59,775 nt of DNA from Lachnospiraceae bacterium (GTDB lineage Bacteria > Bacillota > Clostridia > Lachnospirales > Lachnospiraceae). Positions 8,442-16,814 of the stretch are shown here, one piece after another. The translations under genes and the position numbers were made by a program. How positions within the stretch are numbered: position 1 is the first letter of the stretch; each line of letters begins with the position of its first letter. The notes below the pieces were generated by a model. It made no database searches, was not told the DNA's origin, and worked only from the letters and a program-made list of their open reading frames with translations. The DNA lies in assembly GCA_014239155.1 (NCBI GenBank), contig JAAZZQ010000038.1:1-59775 (forward strand), given 5' to 3'.

Positions 8442-10295
8442 TTATTGTAAGAGTTGCAGTACTTGTTGTGGTCTCTCATTTGCCTGTGCAAGCATAGAGG
8501 TAGATGCCTGTACTAGCACCTGCACAGTAGAATACTCTGTCATCTCTGTTGCCATATCCACATCCATAATACGAGAGTAAGCAGATGTAATATTTTCTTC
8601 CGAAGTATCCAAATTGGTAATTGTGTGCTCAAGACGGTTTGCATACGCACCAATTTTTGCGCGGACAGAAGATAGCTGATTAATGGCATCACCAATAATA
8701 TCGATGGCTGCTGTCGCCGACTCTTCTGTGGTAACATCCAGTTTATCTATACCAAGGGCTTCCGCATTTAGTGTAGGGATTTCCAATTCCATATACTGCC
8801 CTTCATTTGCTCCAACCTGTACAATCATTGCCCCCATACCCGTTACATCAAGTAAGATGCAATCATCAACAGTTCCATTTCCTATTGTGTATTCGGTTCG
8901 CGTTGTCTGTGTTACCGAATATTTATAATCTTCCAAATTCTTCTGATGTGCCATCACAGCACCATGCTCATTTAATTCCTGATAGAATGTAAAATCTCTT
9001 GTCTCACTTGGTCCCGGTTGCCCTGTTTTCCCATCTGTAGGAACATAAGTAACCGTAAATTTGGCAGGATTTCCGCCCGCTGCTGCGACAAACTGTACAC
9101 TTTCAATGTCTATACTACAATCAGGGTGTTCTGCCTTAAAATATTCCACAAAATCATCTTTTAGGTCTCTTCCACCATCACCTCGAACTCCAGTAAAATA
9201 TTGTTGTTGCCCATCATTAAGTTCATTGCCTTTAGAATCGACATTACTAAAGAAATTAATTTCACCAATATTGTATCTTTTTCCATCAGGTCCTGTCAAA
9301 GCAATATTTCGATATGTTGTAATTGCACTATAAGAAGTAGTTGTAACTGTTGAACTATTCTCTGTAACATCTTTGCCATATTCTCTCTTAATACTTGTCA
9401 CTCCAGCGGTGGTTCCTGGAGGTGCTGTATTATTGGATACAGTCGTTGTAGTTACCTGTCCAAGTGGTTCCCTATCATTTACTTTAATTTGTATTTCAAA
9501 ATCATTCTCTGCCTTAATAATAATTTTCTCATCTTCTACAATCACTTTGGAACCGTCTGGAAAAGTCTTTATTTGATCGATATCTGAAAACTGATCCACC
9601 GATGCGGTAGTCACAAGCGCATCAAAAATCTTATTGCTATTATTATCTATCTCATACTTCTCATTTTGTGTAATACTTCCTTCTGATGAACTATATTCAA
9701 TATCTATTACTTTTCCGTTCGTATCCTTTATCTTTTTTTCTTCTTGATTATACTTTGTCGTCGTATTCTCATAATGATAATAAGTCAGCTTGCCAATTGC
9801 GTAAGTTCCGCTTGCCACTCCTTCCGTATAGGCCTTTACTTTAATATTTTCTGCATTTGTATAGGATTTAAATGCAAAGCTTCCATCAAGCAAACTCTGC
9901 GCATTAAACTGTGTTGTATTTGCAATTCTGTCAATCTCACCAACTAATTGGTCAATCTCCTTCTGAATCATCTCTCGATCTGACTCAGCATTGGTTCCGT
10001 TTGCTGACTGTATTGCAAGTTCATTCATTCTCTGCATAATATCATGCATTTCTGCCATAGCGCCGTCCGCGGTATTCACAACAGAAAGACCATCATTTGC
10101 ATTTCTGTTTGCCTGTTGTAAGCTGCGAATTTGTGCGTTCATTTTTCTCGCAATTGCCAACCCCGCAGCATTGTCCGCAGCGCTGTTGATTTTATAGCCA
10201 CTTGATAGCTTCTGTGTGGAAGCTGCCACTCTCCTGTCATTATTATTCAAAGCGTTTCTTGCTATAATCGATGAAACATTGTAATTAATTCTCAT
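8442..10295 (-). CDS. fliC: flagellin
   Basis: A 617-residue filament subunit, larger than typical 270-500-residue flagellins. The D0/D1 N-terminal part (1-145) begins MRINYNVSSIIARNALNNND, and the C-terminal D1/D0 ends SMLAQANERPQQVLQLLQ. The central part (about 150-500) is a long variable Thr/Asp/Gly-rich region exposed on the filament. In the TLR5-contact segment, IMQRMNELAIQSAN keeps the Arg aligned with Salmonella R90. GGAGAAATA lies 7 bases before the ATG. The gene is 17 bases downstream of the FliK-like gene and ahead of fliS, so the three are probably cotranscribed from the sigma28-like promoter at 13718. Confidence 0.95.
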   Translation of the reverse strand: MRINYNVSSIIARNALNNNDRRVAASTQKLSSGYKINSAADNAAGLAIARKMNAQIRSLQQANRNANDGLSVVNTADGAMAEMHDIMQRMNELAIQSANGTNAESDREMIQKEIDQLVGEIDRIANTTQFNAQSLLDGSFAFKSYTNAENIKVKAYTEGVASGTYAIGKLTYYHYENTTTKYNQEEKKIKDTNGKVIDIEYSSSEGSITQNEKYEIDNNSNKIFDALVTTASVDQFSDIDQIKTFPDGSKVIVEDEKIIIKAENDFEIQIKVNDREPLGQVTTTTVSNNTAPPGTTAGVTSIKREYGKDVTENSSTVTTTSYSAITTYRNIALTGPDGKRYNIGEINFFSNVDSKGNELNDGQQQYFTGVRGDGGRDLKDDFVEYFKAEHPDCSIDIESVQFVAAAGGNPAKFTVTYVPTDGKTGQPGPSETRDFTFYQELNEHGAVMAHQKNLEDYKYSVTQTTRTEYTIGNGTVDDCILLDVTGMGAMIVQVGANEGQYMELEIPTLNAEALGIDKLDVTTEESATAAIDIIGDAINQLSSVRAKIGAYANRLEHTITNLDTSEENITSAYSRIMDVDMATEMTEYSTVQVLVQASTSMLAQANERPQQVLQLLQ

Positions 10296-10312
10296 GCATT
10301 ATTTCTCCATTT

Positions 10313-13300
10313 CTATATGTCTTTAAGCGCCGTCAAAAATGCTTTTGCAGTCTGATACAACTCTCCTGTGGAGATTTTTCCCACACTTCGATCCTGCCCA
10401 AATCTGGTTAAATCAACAGACTTTGCATGTACTAAACTAATCTGTGTCTGTCGTGTCCCGCTGCTTCTAAGCTCCTGATTTACTGCTTGTTCCAACTGTT
10501 TTAATGAAGCTTTTTCCGACACATTTTCATACACAATCATTCCTGAAATACGGTCTTTAGTGACATCAAACTCTGCTGCCACTTTACCAAGACGCTCTGT
10601 GTCAAGAGTCACTGCCACTTTACCCGTCTGCGACGCATTGTGATAAATCTTTAGATTGACAGAAGTTATCTCACCTTTAATATCCATAGGAATTTCATAA
10701 TTCTCTTCCCTTGCCATATTTCCTGCCAAGGTAAGCCCTTTATACAGTGCTTTTGCGGCTTTTAAGTCAATCTGCGTATTTCCGCTATCATAAATCATAT
10801 GTTCTACAGCTTTGTTTGCCTCACGGATAATTTCCTGATATGATACTGACGCCTGTCCCGCATCTGTCATATGCTCCACAAAATTATCCGCCTGTCTTAA
10901 CACATCACTTTCTATCTGTTCTACATCTGTATTTGTTGTGTCATTAGCCGCATCTGAATCCAATGTCGTCTCGGCATTCTTATTTATCACTTGACGGAAC
11001 AGCAAACCGCGTTCAAAGAGGAGCATGGATGCAGCCTGAATATTATCAACACTAATGGGTTGACCATACGCAATTAGCGCATCAATAATCTGCTCGTCAA
11101 TCTGTTCCACTGTTTGCATATCTTTTTGAAATTCTTTGTGATTGTCCTCCTGTTTTTGTGTCGCCTGAGTGCTATTTTCTGGCACGCGTGCCATTTTCAC
11201 AGTATCTGCAAACTTTTCAATTGTGGTATCCTCTGTAATTTTTTCGGAATTTAGCGCATTGTAATCGGTTCTGTCTGCAAGCTCATCTTTGATTTCACCA
11301 GAAAGTCTTGCATAATATTTCTCCTGTGTACTCTGACCTGTATTTTGATTATCAGCACCACTGTCCCCAGTATGTTGATACCCTGCATTAATTTGTGTAT
11401 CAATAGCATTACCTTTTGTAATTAAATTCTCTAGCGCACCAAAGCCATCATCTATATGGACATCCATATTTTTCTTAGAAGCAGTTCGCACTGCTGAGAG
11501 CATATTTTTAAAATTCATCTGCGCTCCTGACGCGATAAGGCTTCCAATAACAGCACCGTCCGATTTTTCGATCTGACGAAACATGCGATAGATACCAATA
11601 TAAGCCTCGCGCTCCTCTGTGCTAATACTACCTGCCCGATCAAGACGCTGCAAAAATTTGGAATATTTTTCTGCGTCCGCCGCTGGTTCTGCATCTCTGC
11701 TATCCAGATATGCTTCTAGTTCCTCCATTGTCATTTCCAATGGATTTTTTTGTTCCCGTATCATCTGAAGCGTTGCCGCCGGAGTCATTTTTCCAATCAC
11801 ACTTGTCACCTGACTGTCTGCCTCCTTGACAGCATTCACATTATCACTGTTAATGGTCATTCGATTATATCCGAGAATCCGAACTGCACGCCGATTCTCC
11901 TCATTTGTTTCCATTCCCAAATCAGAAAGAATATCGTCTATATTTCGGAATGCCTTGCTAATCTTATCCCCCAAATCCTTGCGCGGTTCTGTCATTAATG
12001 TCTCATATGCAACAGAAGCTTTTCCCTGCTGATTTGAATTCTGTTGATTCTGTCCGCCAAGCTGATTTTGAAGTTCTTTTCCTGCCTCATGAATCCGCAA
12101 CAGTGTGCTATTTGGTATCTTTGACAACAATTTTCCAAGTACTGCTGCTGGCATATCTGCCAACTCTTTTGTTGTCTCTAATGTCTCCTTATATAATAGA
12201 GCTCGCTGCGTATTTTCCTCTGGGTTCTCTCCCTGAAAGAGAACTGCCTTCATACGATCTTCCGCTGCTTTTAATGCCTCTACTAACTTTGATAACTCCG
12301 TTGTATCAATAGAAATTCCTGTTTTTAAAAGATGCCTGTTTGCCTCCTCTGTCATCATAAGACGAATTTCTTCAAGCTGCCTTCTCGCCTGCATCTCCTT
12401 TAACTCTGTCTCAGATGGAAGATTTGCAGTGTCTGTAATTTCCTCCTCTGTTTCTGGCGCATAATCAGCCTGACTGTCAATCTGCTGTTGCGCTTCTGTT
12501 AAATTCTTAAGATTCATTTCCTTTCCAGATACAACCGTCTCATGTATTGCCGCGTCTGTAATCTGGTCTGTCTGCTCTTTTATCTCATGCGCACGGACTG
12601 CAATCGACACCTCACCTGTCATATCTGCCTCTTCTGGTGCTTTTCCATTCTCCATTGCAATAACACACAAATCTGCAATATCATTTTGGTTCATTGGAAA
12701 CGAAAGATTCTTTAAGGCTGTCAGTTTTTCAAGGTTCTGCGCAGTCAACTCAATTCCAGATGCCACCAACCACTTTGCATTCTCAACAGCCTGTGCCTTT
12801 GTGTCTGCATCTGTATCTAGTCCTGCCTCCTGCACCACTGTTTCTATACTCCCTTTTAAGTTATCCCAGTTAATACTATCTGCTTTCTTTGCATAATATT
12901 TTCCGTAGTTTCCCGTCCCTTCACTGTAATAGCCTTGGGACTGTTGAATATTACCTGTGCTGGAATACTGTGCTTTGTACAAATTTTCTATTGTGGGCGT
13001 CTTTTTGTTCACAATCAAATATTTCATCGCATCTTCTGTGAGCCCACTAATACTGTCCGCCTTCAGAACTGCTTCAACCAACTCTGTAATATTTTCATCT
13101 GTGACAGGCATGTCACTCTTTTGTAGTGCGTCAGATAATTTTCCCACTAATTTATTGATTAGAGCACCCGCATTTGCCCTATTTCCCACAATCTGTTCGA
13201 CTGTCTCTAAATCTAAATCATCATTGTATCCTGATACTTCCACTCCTGCCTGCGCCAGTGTTACCTTTATCTTATCTACAATTGTCACAAAAGTCTCCAC

Positions 13301-13618
13301 ATCAACACTTCCCGGTGTGAATCCTTCTTCCTGCATCTTCTGCAAATCTTCCCCGGAAACGCAACTGGACATCACTATCATAAAGTCTTTTTTGGATTGC
13401 GCATTTGAATTAGCTGCCTGCTGCATAATATCATCTGTAGTCATTCCATGACTTCCATATGCTTCGTTATCCATAACTTTATCAGCGATGCCCAGTGTAT
13501 ATCCGCTCCTAGATACCTTTCCCGTATCTGTTGCGGCTGGTTTATATGTAGTTGTTGTAGTTGATTCGGTATTTACTGACACAGAAGGAGTATAATTTGT
13601 GTCAACAGTAAAATTCAT
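10313..13618 (-). CDS. giant FliK-like flagellar protein (DUF6240-type)
   Basis: A 1101-residue, Gln/Glu/Asp-rich, mostly helical protein. The first 900 residues contain repeated helical modules of the form TEENITELVEAVLK or QNLEKLTALKNL, which resemble the DUF6240 proteins of Lachnospiraceae flagellar loci. The last 130 residues (SVNLKIYHNASQTGKVAVTL, LGKVAAEFDV, then LKQLEQAVNQELRSSGTR) have the beta-sheet-then-helix pattern of the FliK hook-length-control C-terminal domain. ATG at 13618 is preferred to 13624 because AGGG lies 7 bases upstream. It probably acts as a secreted ruler/switch or filament-associated protein. The exact role is inferred. Confidence 0.6.
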   Translation of the reverse strand: MNFTVDTNYTPSVSVNTESTTTTTYKPAATDTGKVSRSGYTLGIADKVMDNEAYGSHGMTTDDIMQQAANSNAQSKKDFMIVMSSCVSGEDLQKMQEEGFTPGSVDVETFVTIVDKIKVTLAQAGVEVSGYNDDLDLETVEQIVGNRANAGALINKLVGKLSDALQKSDMPVTDENITELVEAVLKADSISGLTEDAMKYLIVNKKTPTIENLYKAQYSSTGNIQQSQGYYSEGTGNYGKYYAKKADSINWDNLKGSIETVVQEAGLDTDADTKAQAVENAKWLVASGIELTAQNLEKLTALKNLSFPMNQNDIADLCVIAMENGKAPEEADMTGEVSIAVRAHEIKEQTDQITDAAIHETVVSGKEMNLKNLTEAQQQIDSQADYAPETEEEITDTANLPSETELKEMQARRQLEEIRLMMTEEANRHLLKTGISIDTTELSKLVEALKAAEDRMKAVLFQGENPEENTQRALLYKETLETTKELADMPAAVLGKLLSKIPNSTLLRIHEAGKELQNQLGGQNQQNSNQQGKASVAYETLMTEPRKDLGDKISKAFRNIDDILSDLGMETNEENRRAVRILGYNRMTINSDNVNAVKEADSQVTSVIGKMTPAATLQMIREQKNPLEMTMEELEAYLDSRDAEPAADAEKYSKFLQRLDRAGSISTEEREAYIGIYRMFRQIEKSDGAVIGSLIASGAQMNFKNMLSAVRTASKKNMDVHIDDGFGALENLITKGNAIDTQINAGYQHTGDSGADNQNTGQSTQEKYYARLSGEIKDELADRTDYNALNSEKITEDTTIEKFADTVKMARVPENSTQATQKQEDNHKEFQKDMQTVEQIDEQIIDALIAYGQPISVDNIQAASMLLFERGLLFRQVINKNAETTLDSDAANDTTNTDVEQIESDVLRQADNFVEHMTDAGQASVSYQEIIREANKAVEHMIYDSGNTQIDLKAAKALYKGLTLAGNMAREENYEIPMDIKGEITSVNLKIYHNASQTGKVAVTLDTERLGKVAAEFDVTKDRISGMIVYENVSEKASLKQLEQAVNQELRSSGTRQTQISLVHAKSVDLTRFGQDRSVGKISTGELYQTAKAFLTALKDI

Positions 13619-13656
13619 ACACATTCCCTACTCTTTCCGTCAGTCCTATTTATTAT

Positions 13657-13671
13657 GTGCCAGATTGGCAC
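13657..13671 (-). other. leader hairpin of the FliK-like/flagellin mRNA
   Basis: GTGCCA and TGGCAC are separated by 3 bases. It lies between the sigma28-like promoter and the start codon, and has no T-run on the minus strand. It probably folds in the 5' leader and may stabilise the message. Confidence 0.4.
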
Positions 13672-13691
13672 AGTCCTTTTTCTTATACTAT

Positions 13692-13718
13692 ATGTCGGAA
13701 TATTCTGCAAAAAACTTA
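13692..13718 (-). promoter_or_regulatory. sigma28 (SigD/FliA)-type promoter of the flagellin operon
   Basis: On the minus strand TAAG (13718-13715), a 15-base spacer and TCCGACAT (13699-13692) fit the flagellar sigma28 consensus TAAA-N15-GCCGATAA with few mismatches. It is 70 bases upstream of the FliK-like start codon, and flagellin is a classic sigma28 target. Seen by eye only. Confidence 0.6.
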
Positions 13719-13739
13719 AGAGCATTCCGCGCAAGATTT

Positions 13740-15086
13740 TTATGAGATTCCTTTAAATTCCCACTTTCCTTTGTGATAACGCACCATGCTGACAATGCCA
13801 GTCAATGCCCATGTAAGCCCCGTTGTAAGAAAGATTCCCCACACACCAATCAATGGAATTTTGGTGAGCGGAACAGCAAACCCAACGCGCCCGGCTACTT
13901 CCATCAATCCGTTAATCATAGCAAATGCCGCGTCGCCAGCACCATTTAGCACACTTCTTGCCACATAAATCATACCGAGAAAAAAGTAAAACCAACTTGT
14001 AATAGAAAGTCCTTTTGCACCAATTGCAATCACCTCTGGATCTGTTACAAACACCCCCACAATCTGTTCTCCTAAAAGTTGACATGGAATAAACATCACA
14101 ATGCTAAATACAATTACACTGCGCACAGCAGACCGATACCCCTGTTTTACCCGGTCAATCTTTCCGGCGCCGATATTCTGCCCTGTGTAGGTGGTAATCG
14201 CCGCTCCAAGTGAGTTGTACGGTTGTTGTACAAGCTGTTCAATCCGTCCAAGCGCTGTGTTAGCGGCAACCACGTTCTCGCCAAATCCATTGACTACCTT
14301 CTGCAAAAAGATACAGGAAAATGCAATCAGAGCATTCTGTAGCGCAATAGGAAGCCCTAATGTAAAACAACGCGAAATGATATCTTTTCGTATAGGACGA
14401 TTTTGTCTTTGAATATGAAAATATGGAATTTTGTACAGTGCGTATGTGAAAGCTCCAGCCGCAGCAGCAAGCTGCGCAATAACTGTAGCAAGTGCCACAC
14501 CAAACACAGACCACTCGAACACAACAACAAACAAAAGGTCAAGACCTATGTTAATAAAACAAGCAACCACCATAAAATAGAGTGGAGTTTTGGAATCTCC
14601 TAGCGCACGCAGCACAGACGCCACACCATTGTACGCCGCAATAGCAAGTATTCCTGCACAAGATACACGCATATAAACCACTGCATCTTCAAGAATAATC
14701 TCCGGTGTATCGAGCGCTGTCAAAACCCACCGCGCAGTGGAAATACCGACCAATCCCATCAGAACAGAAACCGCCACCAAAAGATACAGGCCATTGATAA
14801 TACTCTTCTCCACCATATCCATTCTATCTGCACCAAAATACTGTGATACCACGACACCTACACCCGCTGAAATGCCAAAACTCATCGCAAAAAACAAAAA
14901 ATTCAAAGACCCCGTTGCCCCCACAGCCGCCAGCGCATTGGATCCTACAAACCGCCCTACAACAATAGAGTCTACCATATTATAAAATTGTTGAAATAAA
15001 TTTCCAATCAACATTGGAATTGTAAATTTTAGAAGAAGTTTCGACGGACTTCCTTCTGTCATACTAAAAACTGCTTTCTTTTCCAT
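13740..15086 (-). CDS. MATE family multidrug/metabolite efflux transporter
   Basis: A 448-residue integral membrane protein with about 12 predicted membrane segments. It starts with the family-typical SPSKLLLKFTIPMLIGNLFQQF, then NMVDSIVVGRFVG and LAAVGATGSL. The second half repeats the pattern (NALIAFSCIFLQKVVNGFGE, AANTALGRIEQL). MATE proteins export cationic compounds in exchange for Na+ or H+; the substrate cannot be told from sequence. It stands alone between the flagellar promoter and the tnpB relic. Confidence 0.93.
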   Translation of the reverse strand: MEKKAVFSMTEGSPSKLLLKFTIPMLIGNLFQQFYNMVDSIVVGRFVGSNALAAVGATGSLNFLFFAMSFGISAGVGVVVSQYFGADRMDMVEKSIINGLYLLVAVSVLMGLVGISTARWVLTALDTPEIILEDAVVYMRVSCAGILAIAAYNGVASVLRALGDSKTPLYFMVVACFINIGLDLLFVVVFEWSVFGVALATVIAQLAAAAGAFTYALYKIPYFHIQRQNRPIRKDIISRCFTLGLPIALQNALIAFSCIFLQKVVNGFGENVVAANTALGRIEQLVQQPYNSLGAAITTYTGQNIGAGKIDRVKQGYRSAVRSVIVFSIVMFIPCQLLGEQIVGVFVTDPEVIAIGAKGLSITSWFYFFLGMIYVARSVLNGAGDAAFAMINGLMEVAGRVGFAVPLTKIPLIGVWGIFLTTGLTWALTGIVSMVRYHKGKWEFKGIS

Positions 15087-15218
15087 AATACTACCCCTCT
15101 GAATCTATTATTTTTGTCTCGAAATGTTATCATAGCACGATTACAAAATAAATCAATGGGGTGTTTAAAAATAATTTATTTTTATAAAGCAAACTTTTTA
15201 GCAAACTCCACTGACCTA

Positions 15219-15234
15219 AGAAGCCGAAGCTTCT
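15219..15234 (-). other. IS200/IS605-type right-end hairpin
   Basis: AGAAGC and GCTTCT form a perfect 6-bp stem with loop CGAA, about 60 bases beyond the 3' end of the tnpB relic. Such hairpins mark the right end of IS605-group elements and the 3' part of their guide (omega) RNA. Confidence 0.55.
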
Positions 15235-15289
15235 AAAAGTTTAATAACTCTATTTAAGAAGTTTGGTATTTTAGTTTTCACCTAATTAC

Positions 15290-15610
15290 TCAGGTAACTC
15301 TTATTCTTACAGGCGTATCCACTTCGCCTCTGTTGTATAGAACTTCTAAGCTCACAATATTACTTTCTCTCATTATGTTTCATACTCCGTCCATGTCTGC
15401 ATTGAAACGGATTCCATTCTTAGTTTTGTACTCTCTTCTGTATATCCGATTTCCACTAAATTCATAGCTTTTTGGATTATCTACGTTATACATTGGTGTT
15501 TCATCTTTATTTCCAAAATGATACTTTTGATGCATAACCTTCTTCTTGTTTTACAAAAGCGTTCCGCGCAACACTATACCCTTTTTCAACTCTCATTTCA
15601 AATAGATTCA
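15290..15610 (-). pseudogene. tnpB relic (IS200/IS605 RNA-guided nuclease, C-terminal piece)
   Basis: Only the last quarter of a TnpB-like protein remains, in two frames. It reads EEGYASKVSFW, then after a frameshift KDETPMYNVDN, SYEFSGNRIYRREYKTKNG, IRFNADMDGV, a stop, NIMRES, and ends with TPVRIRV, the usual TnpB C terminus. NADMDG is the third RuvC-like motif and keeps the Asp. The N-terminal domain, other catalytic residues and left end are gone, so it cannot be active. The right-end hairpin is still present downstream. Confidence 0.7.
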
Positions 15611-15617
15611 CAAAATA

Positions 15618-15893
15618 CTATTCACTGTCAGGGTTAAAATAAGATAAAAATTCATCCTTATATTTTACTTTAAAGGGCAAACTTTCTATCCATTCAAAAG
15701 CATCTATCATTTGTATTCGCATTTTCTCTTTTACTTCTTTGGGTATATTTTTTATATCGTATCCACTATCTACAATCTCTTTCATGAAGTCAAAACATTG
15801 CACTTTCTCTTCCTCTGAAAAACGTACTATTTCAAAAATATATGCTAATTCTTCTAATTCTTCATACTGCTGCTTATCTATAATAATTTTCAT
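15618..15893 (-). CDS. hypothetical protein (91 residues)
   Basis: A small acidic helical protein beginning MKIIIDKQQYEELEELAYIF, with no membrane segment or recognised domain. GGAAAGCGG lies 9 bases before the ATG, which supports translation. It ends 8 bases before the tnpB relic and is read in the same direction, so the insertion may have separated it from former neighbours. Function unknown. Confidence 0.55.
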   Translation of the reverse strand: MKIIIDKQQYEELEELAYIFEIVRFSEEEKVQCFDFMKEIVDSGYDIKNIPKEVKEKMRIQMIDAFEWIESLPFKVKYKDEFLSYFNPDSE

Positions 15894-15974
15894 TGTTATA
15901 ATCCGCTTTCCTATAAACTATTCCAACCGCAAAACAATTACAGTATATCATAAAAAATAGATAAAGGATAATTT

Positions 15975-16742
15975 TTAACAGGAAACATCGATAGACACAC
16001 TTTGCTTCCCTTTGCGCGTCTCGCCAGCTACTTCCACAAATTGAAATCTGCCAAAGCCTCGCACAGACACCTTGTCACCCGGTTTTAGCTGCCCACCATT
16101 ATTTTCATTTAACCGACCATTTACAAAAATCTTCTTTGCCCGAAAAAGTTCCACACTCTCACTTCTTGATAAATTGTAAACTTTTGCAATAATACTATCT
16201 GCACGCACTGTATTCACCTGCACAACCCTGCGCTCTGTTTTTGTAATTGTACTCTCTGGTATATTTACTGCGTGCAGACATTTCACATTAGTATGCCGAA
16301 TCTTATCCAAATTTTCTATAATATAAGGCTCCATCTTATCCGTACAAAATACGAATGCATGTTTTCCTTCAATTATAATGTCTCCAAGGGTGCTGCGCTC
16401 AATTCCTAGATTCATCAGTGCCCCTAGATAATCTCTATGCCCAAGATCCTCACTAAACTTCTCAACGAGCGGCACAATCTCAATACACTGGATTGGAAAT
16501 GCCTCCTCATACCCACAAAGTTCCTCATTTCCAAAGCGTAACATAACACGCTCACAGTCCGCAGTCCCGCCAAATACAGTGACTGACACATAAGATAATT
16601 CCCGCTCCATGCGATAATATAAATCAAGTTCTGCCACTGTCAAAAAACCTGTGAAAAAATACTGACCATTTTGATAGGCTCTGTCCGCAAGCTCCTTTAG
16701 GCGCTTGCGAAAAAGTACTTCCTCAGAATCCACATAAATCAC
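15975..16742 (-). CDS. YlmH-like S4 domain RNA-binding protein
   Basis: About 255 residues. The C-terminal S4 domain (about 180-245: VRADSIIAKVYNLSRSESVE, then FRAKKIFVNG and LKPGDKVSVRGFGRF) binds structured RNA. The N-terminal 170 residues match the YlmH family, linked to cell division loci and to rescue of stalled ribosomes in Firmicutes. The first start is GTG at 16742, directly against the AAGGGG site; a GTG at 16733 has better spacing and may be the real start. It is 72 bases downstream of the McrBC-like operon. Confidence 0.8.
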   Translation of the reverse strand: MIYVDSEEVLFRKRLKELADRAYQNGQYFFTGFLTVAELDLYYRMERELSYVSVTVFGGTADCERVMLRFGNEELCGYEEAFPIQCIEIVPLVEKFSEDLGHRDYLGALMNLGIERSTLGDIIIEGKHAFVFCTDKMEPYIIENLDKIRHTNVKCLHAVNIPESTITKTERRVVQVNTVRADSIIAKVYNLSRSESVELFRAKKIFVNGRLNENNGGQLKPGDKVSVRGFGRFQFVEVAGETRKGKQSVSIDVSC

Positions 16743-16814
16743 CCCCTTACTGTTCCAATCCTTGAAGATACTCTCTATCCCACAAAAATTGTATGTTTGT
16801 CTGTGTATTCATTA

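Noticed and set aside
13657-13671. The GTGCCA/TGGCAC hairpin as MATE terminator
   Set aside because: No T-run follows on the minus strand, and it lies downstream of a sigma28-like promoter, so a leader hairpin is more likely.
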